Shown piece after piece: positions 51,272-63,424 of a DNA stretch of 64,000 nucleotides. The DNA is from Tenrec ecaudatus (Eukaryota; Chordata; Mammalia; Afrosoricida; Tenrecidae), in the NCBI RefSeq assembly GCF_050624435.1, contig NC_134535.1:123057731-123121730 (forward strand), read 5' to 3'. The position numbers and the translations under genes were made by a program. The stretch's first letter is position 1. The number at the start of each line of letters is the position of its first letter. The notes under the pieces are model-generated. The model made no database searches, was not told where the DNA came from, and saw nothing but the letters and a program-made list of their open reading frames with translations.

Positions 51272-51850
51272 TGTGTTAGTCTGGGTAGACTAGAGAAACA
51301 AATCCATAAGACACTCATGTGTGTATAAAACAGAGTTTTATATAAAGGGTAATTGTAAAATATAAAAGCATCTCAGCCCTGTCCTGTCCAAGCCCATAAA
51401 TCCGATAGTAGCGCATACATCTGATACCAATCTATAAAGTCCTCTACAAACTCATAAAACACATGCAATGGTGCCAAATGCAGATTTATCACAGGCCAGT
51501 GGGTAGAAAGTCTTTGGATCCAGTGACGTTGTAAGCATCTCACTGCTGACAGGGGTCTCTACATGGCCTTCTCCAGATTCAGAGGTCTGGTTTCATCAGG
51601 GTAGGTCCATGGGGCTACTCCAATTCAGGGCACTAGTGTAGTTCCATATGTCTTGTCAGCTGTAGGGTCTCCCAGGGAGTGTCTTGAGAGTCTCTCCCAC
51701 CTCCAAGGAGGACAAACCAGATTTCCCAATATTCTCAGGAGAAAGCCATGTCCACACAGAGGCCACATTAGCTATGATATGATTGACAGATTAGACTCCA
51801 CCTCTACACTCTTAATCCTAAAATTGACAGAGGAGTATATAACTACCACA
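51272..51850 (-). mobile_element. Solo LTR, ERV-L-type, antisense, inside the L1
   Basis: Opens tgtgttagtctgggtagact and closes gtatataactaccaca on the plus strand. Flanking 5-mers are cttgt (51267-51271) and cgtgt (51851-51855), one mismatch. Removing the LTR and one 5-mer restores a continuous L1 ORF2 sequence (gattcttgt joined to tgatggac), so this insertion is well supported. Confidence 0.92.
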
Positions 51851-54800
51851 CGTGTTGATGGACTTTCAGAGTTTGCCATCTTCTTTGCTCTGGAATAATT
51901 TGTGGAGGGTTGGTATCAGTTCTTCCCTGAATGCTTGGTAGAATTCTTCTGTGAAGCCGTTTGGTCCAGGAGCTTTTTTCCTCCATAGTTTCTTGATAGC
52001 CATATATTTTTTATTTTGCTATGGGTCTGTTGAGGTGTTTTACCACTATGTGGGATAATCTGGGGAGCCCTTTTTTTCCCAAGTATTTATCTATGTCTTC
52101 CACGTTATTGAATTCATTAGAATACACTTTCATGGTACTTAGTGATATTCTTTTAATCTCATTGGGGTCCATTGCTATTTCCCAAATTTCATCCCTCATC
52201 ATGGCTATTGGTGTTTGCTCCTTCCCCTCCTTGCTTAGACTGGCCAGTAGTCTGTCTATTCTGTTGATCCTTTCAAAGAACCAGCTTTTTGCTGCATTTA
52301 TTTTTTTGCATCGTTCGCTTGTCTTCCCACTCGTTCAACTCTGCCCTGATTTTTATTATTTCTTTTCTTTTGTTACTGGAGGGGCTGTTCTGTTGACTCT
52401 GTTCTAGTAGCTGGAGGTTTTGTGATAGTGTATTAGTCATATGTCTCTCTTCCTTTTTCATAAATGCATTAATCGCTATTAATCTTCCTCTGATAACTGC
52501 TTTTGCTGTAACCCGTAGGTTTGGTATGCTGTATTCTCATTCTCATTAGATTCTATTTCTAGAATGCAATTTCCTCTCTACACAGGGCCAATATCAATTC
52601 ATGTCATAGACGATTGTTATTCATACTCCAATTGTTTGCCCTTGTTTTCTGGTCGTCCTTTTGTTGGTCTCCTCCTTTATGACATGGTGGTCCTAGGGGG
52701 ACGTCTGAGTAATCTCTATGTGTTTGAATTTACTCAGCCTCAATTTATGTCCCAGCATGTGGTCTCCTTTTGAATATGAGCTATGTGCTCTTGAAAAGAA
52801 TTTGAATTATTTGCATTTGGATGGAGAGCTCTATAAATGTCTATCAGGTCCAGTCACCTAATTGTAGTGTTTAGCTCTGTAGCCTCCGTCCTCAGCTTCT
52901 TTCTCGGTGATCTAGCTTTCTCTGATAGTGCTATTTTGAAGTTACCTACTGTGATTGTTGAGTCTAGGATTTCTTTTTTAATCTTTTGGATAGTTTGACG
53001 AATTTTGCAGTTCTCCCTTTAGGCGTGTATATATTTATTATGCTCACTGGCTCCGGATCTACAGATCATTTGAGCATTATATAATGCCCATTCTTGTCTC
53101 TTGTTATGGTTTGCACCTTGATATAAATTTTGTCAGAGATTAGAATTGCAACCCTTGCTTTTTTTAACTTGCCACTTGCCTGTTTTATTTTCCATCATCC
53201 TTTTATTATTAGTCTATTTTTGTCTGTGACCTTAAGATGTGTTTCTTGCAGGCAACAGACGAGTTGTTTTCTGTGCCAGTCTACTATCCTTTGTCTTTTA
53301 ATGGGTGAGTTCAGGCCACTGGCACTCGGAGTAATTACCAGCTCTGTGAATTCATTGCTGTCACCTCATACCATTTTCATTGGGTATTTTTTTACCTCCC
53401 TTCATATAAGTGTTGTGTTTATGTGGGTGGCATCATTGTTGCCTTCTTTTCCCTCTAAGGCAATGTTATCTTGGTAGTTATTTTCGGCATATTGACTTCT
53501 GGATGGAGTTGCACTACATGGCTGTCTCCTGCTTGTGCTTGATGTATTTGGGTCTTCTGACAACAATGAGTTGGAGAGGGTTTTTTACACGGTTAGGTGT
53601 TTTATGGAGTATTCTTTGAGTTTTTCCTTCTCTGGGAGGAAGCTTACCTCACTGTCTATCTTAATAGATAGTTTGGAAAGATAAAGGATTCTCAGGTTGA
53701 TGTCTGTTTTCTTTAAGTTTTTGGTTAATATTACTCCACTCTCTCCTCCACTTCATGCTATCTGTTCATAGGTGTAAATATATTTTTACCTGAGCATCAT
53801 TGTATATGACTTCATTTTTTTTTCCTTTTTTACTACTCTTAAAATTTTCTCTTTTTCCTAGAAGTTGAATAAATTAACTATTTTGTTCCCTGGTGAGTTA
53901 TTTCCAGGGTTTAGTCTAATTGGTGTTCTCTCTGCTTCCTGTATGAATGTCTGATTCTCATTCATTAAGGTGGGGAAGTTAGTTTCCAGGAATTCCCTCA
54001 CTAAGTTAGCTGTTGACTTCTTCGTTGTGTCTTATTCTGGTAGGCCAATTATTTAAATATTTTTTCCTCTTCATAGCATCTGTCATTGCTCTCAGGTTTT
54101 CTTCTGCTTCTTTGATTATCTTGTTTGAATATCTTTCCCATTTGTTAACATCTTCCTGATTGTCCTCAGGATCACTGGTATGATTCTCCACCTCTGTTAG
54201 TGAGATCCCTGACCTTGTGTTTGACTTCAGTTACATAAACCATTAGTTCTTTTATTTCCCTTTGGTGCGTGGACTCACCCCTCGATTGTGGACTTCATCT
54301 CCTCTATCACTGTGTCCTAATTTTGTGTTATTTCCCTCAGATCCTGTATTACTCCAAGCAACATTCTGAAGATTTGTTTTTTGTGGCAGATCAATGTCTT
54401 TCTTCTATGAATACCTTAGATTAAGCACTTCTGCTTTGTATTTTGCTTTTCATGTTTTCTTGTTGAGGGTATTGAGGTATGTTGCTGTCTGTGTGTCATT
54501 TTTGGATGAATTTGGACCCATGTTCCTGTGAGACTGAGGAGCCCTGAGTTGTTTCTCTGTGTGACTAGTAAGATTGGTTTCTGGACTACCAGTGACCTAC
54601 TATGGTGGTGGATCAGACTGCTGTGTAGTCGAGGTGTTCCAGCAACTCAGTGGTAGGGGGTGGGTGGCTTTGGAGGGTGGGCTGACCCTGGTGACTGTAG
54701 GTATGCTACTGGGCCAGTTGGAGCAGGCCTGCAGCATGGGCATGGGCCTGGTCTGGAGTATCTGGCCACAATTTGCAGTTTTTTTTTAAAAAAACTCACT

Positions 54801-55639
54801 GTGGAGCCCAAAACTAGTAGAGCCACTTTTTGGCTTGGGATATGGCTTTCCGTATCTGTTGGCTTTTCTTGTTTTGTTATATTAAAATCCTAGGCTGTGC
54901 TTTGGGGAGAGATCTGCCTGTTTTGTTATGTTAATGTTATGCTAAAGGACCAGATTTCTGGTGGCTTACATTAAATGTTACACAAAGGAACACAGCTTGG
55001 AATTGAAAGCATTAATTTTTTTCTTTTTCTTTTTATAATGTGTTTGTGGGGTGCCTTAGTATCTGTTCTATCCCTTCTATCCCCCAGGGAAGGGGGACCA
55101 GTTTAGCCCAAACAGGTCTGGGGCAGATTAGATCTGAATTGTTTCCCAACCACACTCCTTTGTCACCCCTGGTTCTCTCCTGCACAGTTCTGTAGGCTGT
55201 GTTCTGGAGATCTGTGTTCTGTCATAGGTAAATATTCCAAGGGCTCTTCAAATGCTGCAAATTAGTGTCTAATTATCTATAGTTACCCATGTTGGCATGC
55301 ATGGAACTGAGAAGAGGGGGGAAGGGGATAGTAGATGTAGTCGCTCCATTCCTGGCTTGGAAGGGTAGATGCAAAGCCTAAGAATGCAGAAACGAGGGAA
55401 GATAGCAGATAGGGAACTCTGGTGGGAGGTCTTATGGCTAGTTCTCAGAGGATCTCCATGAGTCTGGGATTATGACCACCTTTAGACAACAGTCTGGGGA
55501 AATTGCTTCATGTTTCAGGTCTCAGATCTTAGGCACAGGAAGAGGTGGTGGATTCTGTCCCACTTGACCTGACAAGGGCTTAATGGAGCCCAAAGGCAGA
55601 AGCAGTGAACTTCGAGAATTTCAGCAAGTTCTTGAATCA

Positions 55640-57150
55640 CTCCATGGGTGAAAATTGCAATGGGAAGTCTGAACCAGATCCTAGTATACTGAGTCTATTT
55701 TTAGCACCCAGCTCCCAATACTGGCCTCCATACCTTTTAATTTTCTGATCTAACAACAGGGCCACCAGGCAGGTGATTCTACCTGGGGACCATCTTGACT
55801 CCTTTCTAAACACTGCATTCACTAAATATTTCCCCCCACATTTTGATGTCTATCTAGGGTTTTCTGTTACAGTATATTTCACCACTATCTACCAAGGTAT
55901 GCAAAGCAAATGTCCTTGACAGGTATCTTAGAGTTCACAATACCTTCATCTATAAGAACTGCATTAAAATCTCTTTAGATCTCTATGCATCTCTTTTTTT
56001 TCTATTTTATTATCTGTACTGTTTCAGTTTATTTCTTACATTGAAACCAGATAGGTCTTTTTTGTCCAACTCTTTCAGCTCTTTACTATCTTTCACTGAA
56101 TCTTTCATTGAAGATGAAAATTATCAATGTGACCAATAAACATTGTGCTTGCCAGCATGGTTTCATTATAAGTGCTTCCTTTTCTCAGTTGACCACTGCC
56201 TTTACCTAAAATGTGAATGGGATTCTTCTCTTCCCTCAAATGGGATGGATGACGGTTTCTGGAACTTTGTCTTTCCTTTATGGTGGCTCCATTTTGAGTG
56301 TTTTGTAGTAGATTCAACTCACATGCAATCTTTCAATCATTTCCCCGATGTCAGAATTAAATGTACCAGACCCCCCAAAATATACACAGCAGTCTTTAGA
56401 TTTATTTAGTGCAACATTTTAAAACTGTCTTTAAACTTTCTCTTCTGATGAACATTCTTGTTCTAATGAAAATCCCTTTTCATTTTACTGTATTATTCGT
56501 TGTCATTATTTTTTCTAAGTAGAATATTTTAGACATTTTTTTCTGATCCATTCATCTGTTTTTTCTTATCACATATTCTTTTTCCTTTAACTTCCTCAAT
56601 TGAATTATTTTGTACAGACAGTGGAGGGGTCACCAAAACTTGAAATCCACTATACAGCACTTATCATTTTTATTTTTACTCAATTACAAATCAAACGTAA
56701 TAATCTGTAAAAATTATAATGATATTCCTTGAATGACTTAGATATTAATACTTTAAGATTAATCAATGGGTGTTAAAAACCTATTAATCTCTCATCTTTT
56801 TAAGTCCTTAGCAACTGTTTTATCTATTTAAAATGTTTATATTATCTTTAAATTCTCACAGTGAAATTTTGATGTAGAAATTATTTCTTATATTTTAGTG
56901 CAATCTGTTTCATCTTCAGAGAGATTAGGTAATTTCCATACTACCACAGCAGTAGATAAATTATGGATGACGGTTTATATCCGGGGCATTTTTGTTTTCA
57001 TAAACCATTTTCGCAAGAACAGAACAGTCATTGAGTATCTGGAAACTACATGGTGAAAGAGCTGGACTTTGGCCACTTGGTGGAGCCAAAGGAGCATCTA
57101 TATACTTCTACTTGTCATTCACGATGATCTATGATCGGAAGGAATCAGTT
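55640..57150. other. Unassigned intergenic DNA
   Basis: No gene or repeat recognised between the right end of the antisense L1 and the L1 tails at 57.15 kb. Short plus-strand frame at 56143-56409 resembles nothing known. Confidence 0.35.
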
Positions 57151-57672
57151 GAAGCTTTATAAAACGGTAGGAGTGGTGATACCCGGAGGGAAGGGGGTGT
57201 AGAAAGGGAGAACCGATCTTGGAGATCTATGTGTGACCTCCTCTCTGGGAGATGGGCAATGGGAGGGTGGGTGAGGGGAGACGCCGGGGAGTGTAAGATA
57301 AGATATAATAATTATTTATAAACTATTAAGGGACCAGGGGGAAGGGGGGAGCGGGGAGCGGGGAGGGAGGGGGAGGGAAATAAAAGGGGAAACCGAGTTG
57401 ATTCCAGGAACCCAAGTGGACGGTGAATTTTGAGAATGACAAGTGAAACGAATGTATAAGGGTGCTTTGCTTAATTGATGTATATGTGATAAGAGTTGTA
57501 TGAGCCCCAATAAAAAGATTTATTAATAAAAAATTTTAAAAAGATCTCAGAAAAAAAAGAAAATGTTTTGAGAATGATGATGACAACAAATTTACAAATG
57601 TGCTTGACACAATGGATCTATGTATGGATTGTGATAAGAGTTGTACGAGCCCCCCAAAAATGATTAAAATAA
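57150..57672 (+). mobile_element. Two L1 3' tips in tandem
   Basis: One L1 3' UTR ends at about 57540 (gagccccaataaaaagattt plus A-rich tail) and is followed at 57556-57672 by a second, shorter L1 tip that again runs from the gttttgagaatgatgatgac phrase to gagccccccaaaaatgatta. Head-to-tail L1 tails suggest insertion into an A-rich tail. Confidence 0.85.
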
Positions 57673-57679
57673 AGTAATT

Positions 57680-58130
57680 AATAGGAAGTACCTGAAAAAA
57701 AGAAAAATGTATAAAGATAAGGATATTTTAGATAAATTATTTTAATGTGAATATTGAATTCTAAATTTCTTAAAAGAGAGTAAATGTTTTCTTAGAGTAG
57801 AACATCATGAAATTTTAAATAAAATGACCAAGGAACTCTAAAAAGAACAATTCTGAGAGCATACACAAGGCTGGGAACATTCTTATCTGATCTATGAAAC
57901 AGAGAATCTGTGTGGAAGGTTTCTTATTTTCCCTCAGCAAACTTACCAAATTTATTACAGATAAATATGACATTAGTAGATGATAATATATTGATATTAA
58001 GCCAAACTATCATAGAATAAAAGCTACTCTAGACCGGGAGGAGGGGTTTGGTGGGGACAAAAGAGGCAAACTAATTAAACTTCCCAACCACAGAGAGATC
58101 AACATTCCTTAAAGAAAGACAATCTTCTTG
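57680..58130. other. Unassigned AT-rich DNA
   Basis: No gene or repeat recognised between two groups of L1 tips. Confidence 0.4.
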
Positions 58131-58139
58131 TTATGGGTT

Positions 58140-58450
58140 CCCCTTTTCACAAAATTGGATATATTTTCCCCCCCTCGGCCCTCACAAAGAGGAGAAATAA
58201 CAGAAATGTGGGTGAAGGGAGACAATGAATAGTGTAAGACACAAAGTAACAATAACAATATATTGTTGATCAAGGATACATGAGGATGGGAGGGTGGGGC
58301 AGGGAGAGGGTAAAAAAGAGGAGCTTATGTGAAGGACTCAAGTAGAAAATGTTTTGGAAATGGTGATGGTAACATATGTACAAATATGCTTGGTACAATT
58401 GATGTATGAAGTGTTAAAAGAGCAGTAAGCATCCCCAATAAAAGTGATTT
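58140..58450 (+). mobile_element. L1 3' tip, older copy
   Basis: Follows the L1 3' UTR order (gggtgaagggagacaatgaa, then gtagaaaatgttttggaaat, then catccccaataaaagtgatt) with more divergence than the neighbouring tips. Confidence 0.8.
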
Positions 58451-58454
58451 TTTT

Positions 58455-58960
58455 AAATAAGAAAGACAACAGATGTAACATTCATAAATTTGTAATCTAC
58501 AATTCCTAGCACTCATCAAAGATAAGCGATGAAATGCAAAAATATGAGTCATAACTAGGAAAATATTAGTAAATAAAAATATACATAGAATTGATAAATA
58601 TCATGCAATCAGCAGACAAGGGTTTAAACCAAATAAATAAACTCAAGGGTTTCAAAGAAAACAAGAGGAATTTAAGAAGAGGTTATATATGACAATATTT
58701 AAAAATGGAACTTGTAAAGATTCAAAATGTAATATCTGAAGTAAAATTTTCAAACATGGGGTTAATAGCATATTAGACAAAAAAGAAAAATTTAGTGAAC
58801 TTGAAAGTATCATGGAAAAATAACCAATCTAAAGCACAGAAATTCCCAAGTTCAAAATGTACTACAAAACTAGAGTAATCCATTGTGGTATTCACATAAG
58901 TGTACGTAGAGATTAGTAGACTATGACTGAGAATCTTAAAGTATGTCCATATATATGTAT
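58455..58960. other. Unassigned AT-rich DNA
   Basis: No gene or repeat recognised. Confidence 0.4.
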
Positions 58961-58964
58961 ATAA

Positions 58965-59160
58965 TTCATTCAATGCTATCAATTTCATGCCAACCCTTAG
59001 TGATGCTATAGGACAAGTAAAACTTCCCCTGCGGTCTCCAAAACTGTAACTCTTTACCAGAATAGAAAGCCTCATTTTTCTCCTGAGAAGCAGCTGGTAG
59101 TTTCAAACTGCTGACCTTGTGGATTGTAAGCAAACCTGTAAACAGGATGCCACCATGGAT
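58965..59160 (-). repeat. AfroSINE, antisense, near complete
   Basis: Runs from ttcaatgctatcaatttcat and gatgctataggacaagtaaa through gtctccaaaactgtaactct and ctgaccttgtggattgtaag in antisense AfroSINE order. Confidence 0.85.
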
Positions 59161-59245
59161 ACAGATGTAGATGTAGGTACAGGTGTAGGTGTATGTATAA
59201 GTGTAGGTATAAGTGTAGGAATATATAGAGATATATAGATACTGA
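59160..59245. repeat. Hexanucleotide-like minisatellite (GTAGGT/GTATAA)
   Basis: About a dozen imperfect six-base units of the type gtaggt, gtatgt and gtataa follow the AfroSINE head without a gap, apparently expanded from it. Confidence 0.7.
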
Positions 59246-59249
59246 CATA

Positions 59250-60180
59250 TGAGTGCACATGTATTCAAATAATATGTATTTGAATATGTATTCATATATG
59301 TATTCAATAAATATTCAAATGTATATTTATTCTAATATATATTCAAATATACATAATTATTCTTTAATCCAAATGTCAGTAAGGGCACCAAAACAACTCA
59401 ATTGAAGAAATGGAAGTTTTTCTATAAGTCTAGACATTTTCAAGCGAAAGAATGAACTTAAACCATTTCACAACACACACAAGAATTAATTTAAAATTAA
59501 TCAAAGGCTTAGATTTAAAACCCATTTGGTTTTTCAATGTTTTAGAAAGATACATAGACATTTTTGATACATTTGGTTGTCTAAGGGTTAATCAGGTTAA
59601 CAGGTAACTAAAATCAAAACAAACAACCAAAGATAAACTGGACTTATCTGAGTTTGTTTAAGTGAACCATTTTATGAAGCCATAAACCATACATCACACA
59701 ATTCAGTAGTTCAATCATATCAAGAAGAGTTGTGAAATCATTGCCACAATAAATGTGAGTTTTTTTAAACATTAGGTTACAAAGGACACTAACAATAAAG
59801 TAAGAAGACATCCAGAATATGAGAAATGCTTGCAAATCATCCATCTGATAAGGCTCTACTCTGGAAGACAGGCATACGCGGCTATTTCAAACACTAATGC
59901 TACTGGAGTTCTAGTTCACACATGCATAACGTGTTCCAATCAAAATGTGTTTTACAATGTCTGTTCAATCAGCGAATTGCTACAGACAAGTTCTCTCAGT
60001 AATGAATTCATTAGGTGCCTTAAAAAAAAAGAAAAAGTCCACCCAGAACAGTGATTTCAAAGGGGATCATCTAGGTCAATTACATCCAGACCAGAAAGGT
60101 CTGATTAGAAGCTTATGGAAATTTCTCTCTGGGATCCTAAAAGAGAAATCTTTACACATTTTAGCAAAGAGCATAGGATG
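59250..60180. other. Unassigned AT-rich DNA
   Basis: No gene or lectin exon recognised. Plus-strand frames at 59830-60181 are short and unfamiliar. Confidence 0.35.
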
Positions 60181-60184
60181 ATCA

Positions 60185-60480
60185 TAGGGGTTTATTAGAA
60201 AGAAGGTTGAAACTTTCAGTTCTAAAAAATTGAACATTGTAGTGATGAGAAAAGGCCAGAAAAATTGCATAAAGAAATTCTTTTCTATCACAACAATGGA
60301 CCTGCTCATTTTGCAAGTATAGTAAGGGTTGGCCTATAAGAATTTCTTGGGACACCTTATTCCATCCACCCTACAACTATGGTCTTTTCCCTTCAGACTT
60401 CTTTTTGTTTCCCATGCTCAAAAAAGGGAGCACAATTTGAGTCCCTTCGAGATGCCAGGACTGCCCTTTTGATGTAGGGT
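60185..60480 (+). mobile_element. mariner-type DNA transposon remnant, sense
   Basis: From about 60290 the plus strand reads a decayed transposase end: a NNGPAHFASI-like block, then a HPPYNYGLFPSDFFLFPMLK block, which correspond to the D...P.H and HPPYSPDLAPCDFFLFP motifs near the third catalytic residue of mariner transposases. Only this short piece is recognisable and the left boundary is a guess. Confidence 0.55.
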
Positions 60481-60494
60481 AAATTTACCCACGC

Positions 60495-60560
60495 AAAATC
60501 TGCTGCCACCAACTCCATTCTGACTCATGGTGATCCTGCGCAGGATTTCTAAGACTTTGT
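60495..60560 (-). repeat. AfroSINE tail fragment, antisense
   Basis: The phrase ccaccaactccattctgact followed by catggtgatcctgc is the reverse of the AfroSINE tail; the rest of the element is missing. Confidence 0.55.
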
Positions 60561-60569
60561 ATCACTTTA

Positions 60570-62770
60570 TGTATACAATCTTTTACATATTTATAAACTA
60601 TATTTCTCTCTTGCTCATCTCTACCACATTTGTGTGTGCACGCATGTGACCAAGAAAGAAGCAAAAAAAACCACAGACACACATACAGAGGGGCAAATGG
60701 GCACTGGGGGAGAGTGAAGAAATTATTTAGGTGTCATTTCATTATGTAACGTTTAAAGTCTAGCTTTATTTCATCACTTTCAAGATGTTTTCTTCTTAAC
60801 ACAAGGTACTAAGCCTTACTTTCTTAAACATGCATTTAGTTGTTTTACTTTTGTAAAAGTATGCTTGTTATTTGTCACCTATTTAGTTTCTCTTTTACTA
60901 AACTTCCTGTTTCCCCAACAATTTTTTTCTTTTGAAAAAAATGTAAGTTAGAGAAGAGTATGATTCATGATTTCTCCTGTATTAAGCTTACAGTTTACAA
61001 GTTGCTGTTTTAAAGTGTAAAACTCTAGTTTGAAGTTGTGTTGTGAGCACAACAATATTTTTACATTAAAATTAAATGACTAATATTTAGATAATAGATT
61101 TAGAAGAGAGGAATCAAAGAAGCCAGTTACTTTCATCGAATGAAGAGGTGCACGCCACTAAACGGACAACCAAGGAACTGTTGAAATGTGTTCATGTAAG
61201 ACCATTCCAATTACTTAAAAATGAATGCTATTTGTAGAAATGTGTTTTTAAAGTGCCTCTGAAGATATGAATCGGATTTTGTGTTGTTTCTAATCCATCC
61301 TACTAGGAGAAAAAAATGTTTAGTTATTATTCTCTTAAAGAAAATTCATACATCTAAATGTAATTTGTAAATGACTATTGTATTCTTATAAATTCAGATT
61401 TACTGTAGCTTGTCCTTTATTTATAATGGAGAGAGGCTTTCTGTTAACGTTTTAAAAAGTTAGCCAGTATTCTTATACTTTAAAAGAATGTTATTATTTA
61501 AATGATGTGAGAACTACATAGGAAATGTGTCCCTGGTGATCTCCCTCTAACCATAACAGAGGGATAAGAAGAGAGTGATTACTGAACAGAGTGCATTGGA
61601 GCTATGAACACGAAAAATCAAAGGGATAAGCCTCACTTGAATGGTTAAGAGCTTCTCAGTTATTCCCCCTCTGACGCTCACTGGACCTAATCTGGTTTTC
61701 AACATGTTCTGTATTTTGGTATTTTTTGTTCATATTAGGGTTTATCTCAGAAGTGTTATGCCATTAGGGGTCATCCTCTTATATTTGTGTTATATGTTTT
61801 TCTTTTCTTGCTTTCCTTTTTTTTTGGGGGGGGTATTTAAAGTCCAGAACTGATGAACTTATAGGGACAGCAAGTAGAATAAGGGTTTCTGGGAGGTACA
61901 GTGGTGGTGTTCAGTGGGGAAGTAAAAGGAAGATGAGGTCGAGGAATCCAGGAAGGAAAACAATGTTTGGAAACTGATTAGAGTAGCAATTGTACAATAT
62001 TGCTTGATGTGCTTGAACTACAGAATATGATATATGTATTAACTTCCAATTGTAAAAGAAGAAATAAATATATGATTTCTTAAATCTGCCTAAGGTTAGT
62101 GAATTGGGGAAATGGATTACATATTCAGCAATCACATGAAATAGAACTTAAATAAGAGTTTAAGAATGTATTCTACAAAACTCAAAATCATAAGAGGGTA
62201 AGTTTACTGGTCGGGCAGAGATTGGTGGAACCCTCAAGACTGTTCCCTTTAGGTCCCCTGCGGGTCTGGACTTGAACTCATATGGTGGCTCAAGTTTCCC
62301 CCAAATAATCGATTGGTCTATAAGGAGACCAATAACAGAAGTGAGTTATGTACACCTTAATCAACCATTGAATCAAAAGGGTGGCATTTATCCAAGGAAA
62401 CAAAGTTCAGAGGATTAGGAAAGGAAAACCAATGGAAGCAGAAACTCCAGAAGGAAACAAGATAAGTGATGGATGGTACATTGAAAGAATTGCAATGATC
62501 AACCAAAACACATATGAATAGTTAAATATGGAATTAAGATCTCCGTAATCATAACCCAAGTCCAATTAATGTGTTTTTTAATGATGTTTTAGTCACTCAT
62601 AAAATTAGTGTTAATTTCTACATTAAATATAAAATAAGAATTTATATATTTTTGTGTATACATGAAGTTTAATATGATATGCATTAAAATACCATTACAA
62701 AATATAGATTATGGAGTACATATAATATTATACTGTGCATATATATGTGTGTATACACACATATGAGGGG
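60570..62770. other. Unassigned AT-rich intergenic DNA
   Basis: About 2.2 kb without a gene, lectin exon or repeat I can name. A T tract followed by a G run sits at 61818-61831. Confidence 0.35.
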
Positions 62771-62812
62771 GCATGTTAGGGTTCTCTAGAGAAACAAAAC
62801 CAGGGCACTTAT

Positions 62813-62872
<60 letters not shown>
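62813..62872. repeat. (GATA)n microsatellite
   Basis: About 15 uninterrupted GATA units within the LTR, probably polymorphic. Confidence 0.97.
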
Positions 62873-63273
62873 TAGCATGAAAGATTAAAACAGCTAATTA
62901 GTCCACTCAGCAGTACAGAGGGCTCAGTTTAACTCACTTCCATGGAACAGTTAATGTATTGGAAGTCCTCAACTCATGAGGACTGCTGGGTTCAAGGTCA
63001 AGGAAGCTAAGTCTTCTGTAGAGCAATGTAGGTAGTTTGGCCACAGACATCAAACAGCATGGCAGTCAACAACAGTCAGCAAGATGACAGGATATGACAG
63101 TCCCAAGCTCCAATGATGTATACACCAGCAGCGTGGCAAAGCAGGTCTCAGAGGAACCTCAAGCTCTAGTGACATGATCCAGGTGTTGGCAATCCCACAG
63201 GTAGTGTAGCTCATAAGTTGAGGCAGAGCACTAGCAGCCGCACACTGGTCTGTTCACCAGAGAGTAACAAGCG

Positions 63274-63279
<6 letters not shown>

Positions 63280-63316
<37 letters not shown>
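63280..63316. repeat. (GA)n microsatellite
   Basis: GA dinucleotide run inside the same LTR. Confidence 0.95.
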
Positions 63317-63319
<3 letters not shown>

Positions 63320-63424
63320 TACCGAGCCATTTCTTTCTTTCTCCTCCAATCAAACTGCAACCATATTAATCCCACATGTTCCAATTGGTCAGGTTGGCAC
63401 AATAAACCTACCTATCATACGCGG

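Larger units (their letters stand above)
49063..55640 (-). mobile_element. Antisense L1 with two nested insertions
   Basis: Minus-strand L1: ORF2 C-terminal part at 49063-49437 and 50116-51271, remaining ORF2 at 51851 to about 53345, ORF1 at about 53480-54420 and a probable 5' UTR to about 55640. The ORF2 start is the reverse complement of the same VITMNING-type phrase seen in the sense L1. An RPL14 pseudogene (49438-50115) and a solo LTR (51272-51850) split it. A TG/TATG/TA simple repeat at 50572-50660 has expanded within ORF2. The 3' end is missing here; see the L1 tip at 44648. Confidence 0.85.
62774..63419 (-). mobile_element. Solo LTR, ERV-L-type, antisense, with an expanded (GATA)n
   Basis: Opens tgttagggttctctagagaa and closes aataaacctacctatcata, the reverse of the ERV-L 5' LTR start at 44895, so it belongs to the provirus family rather than the subfamily at 8033. 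A GATA microsatellite (62813-62872) and a GA run (63280-63316) have grown inside it. A target duplication is not obvious. Confidence 0.85.
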
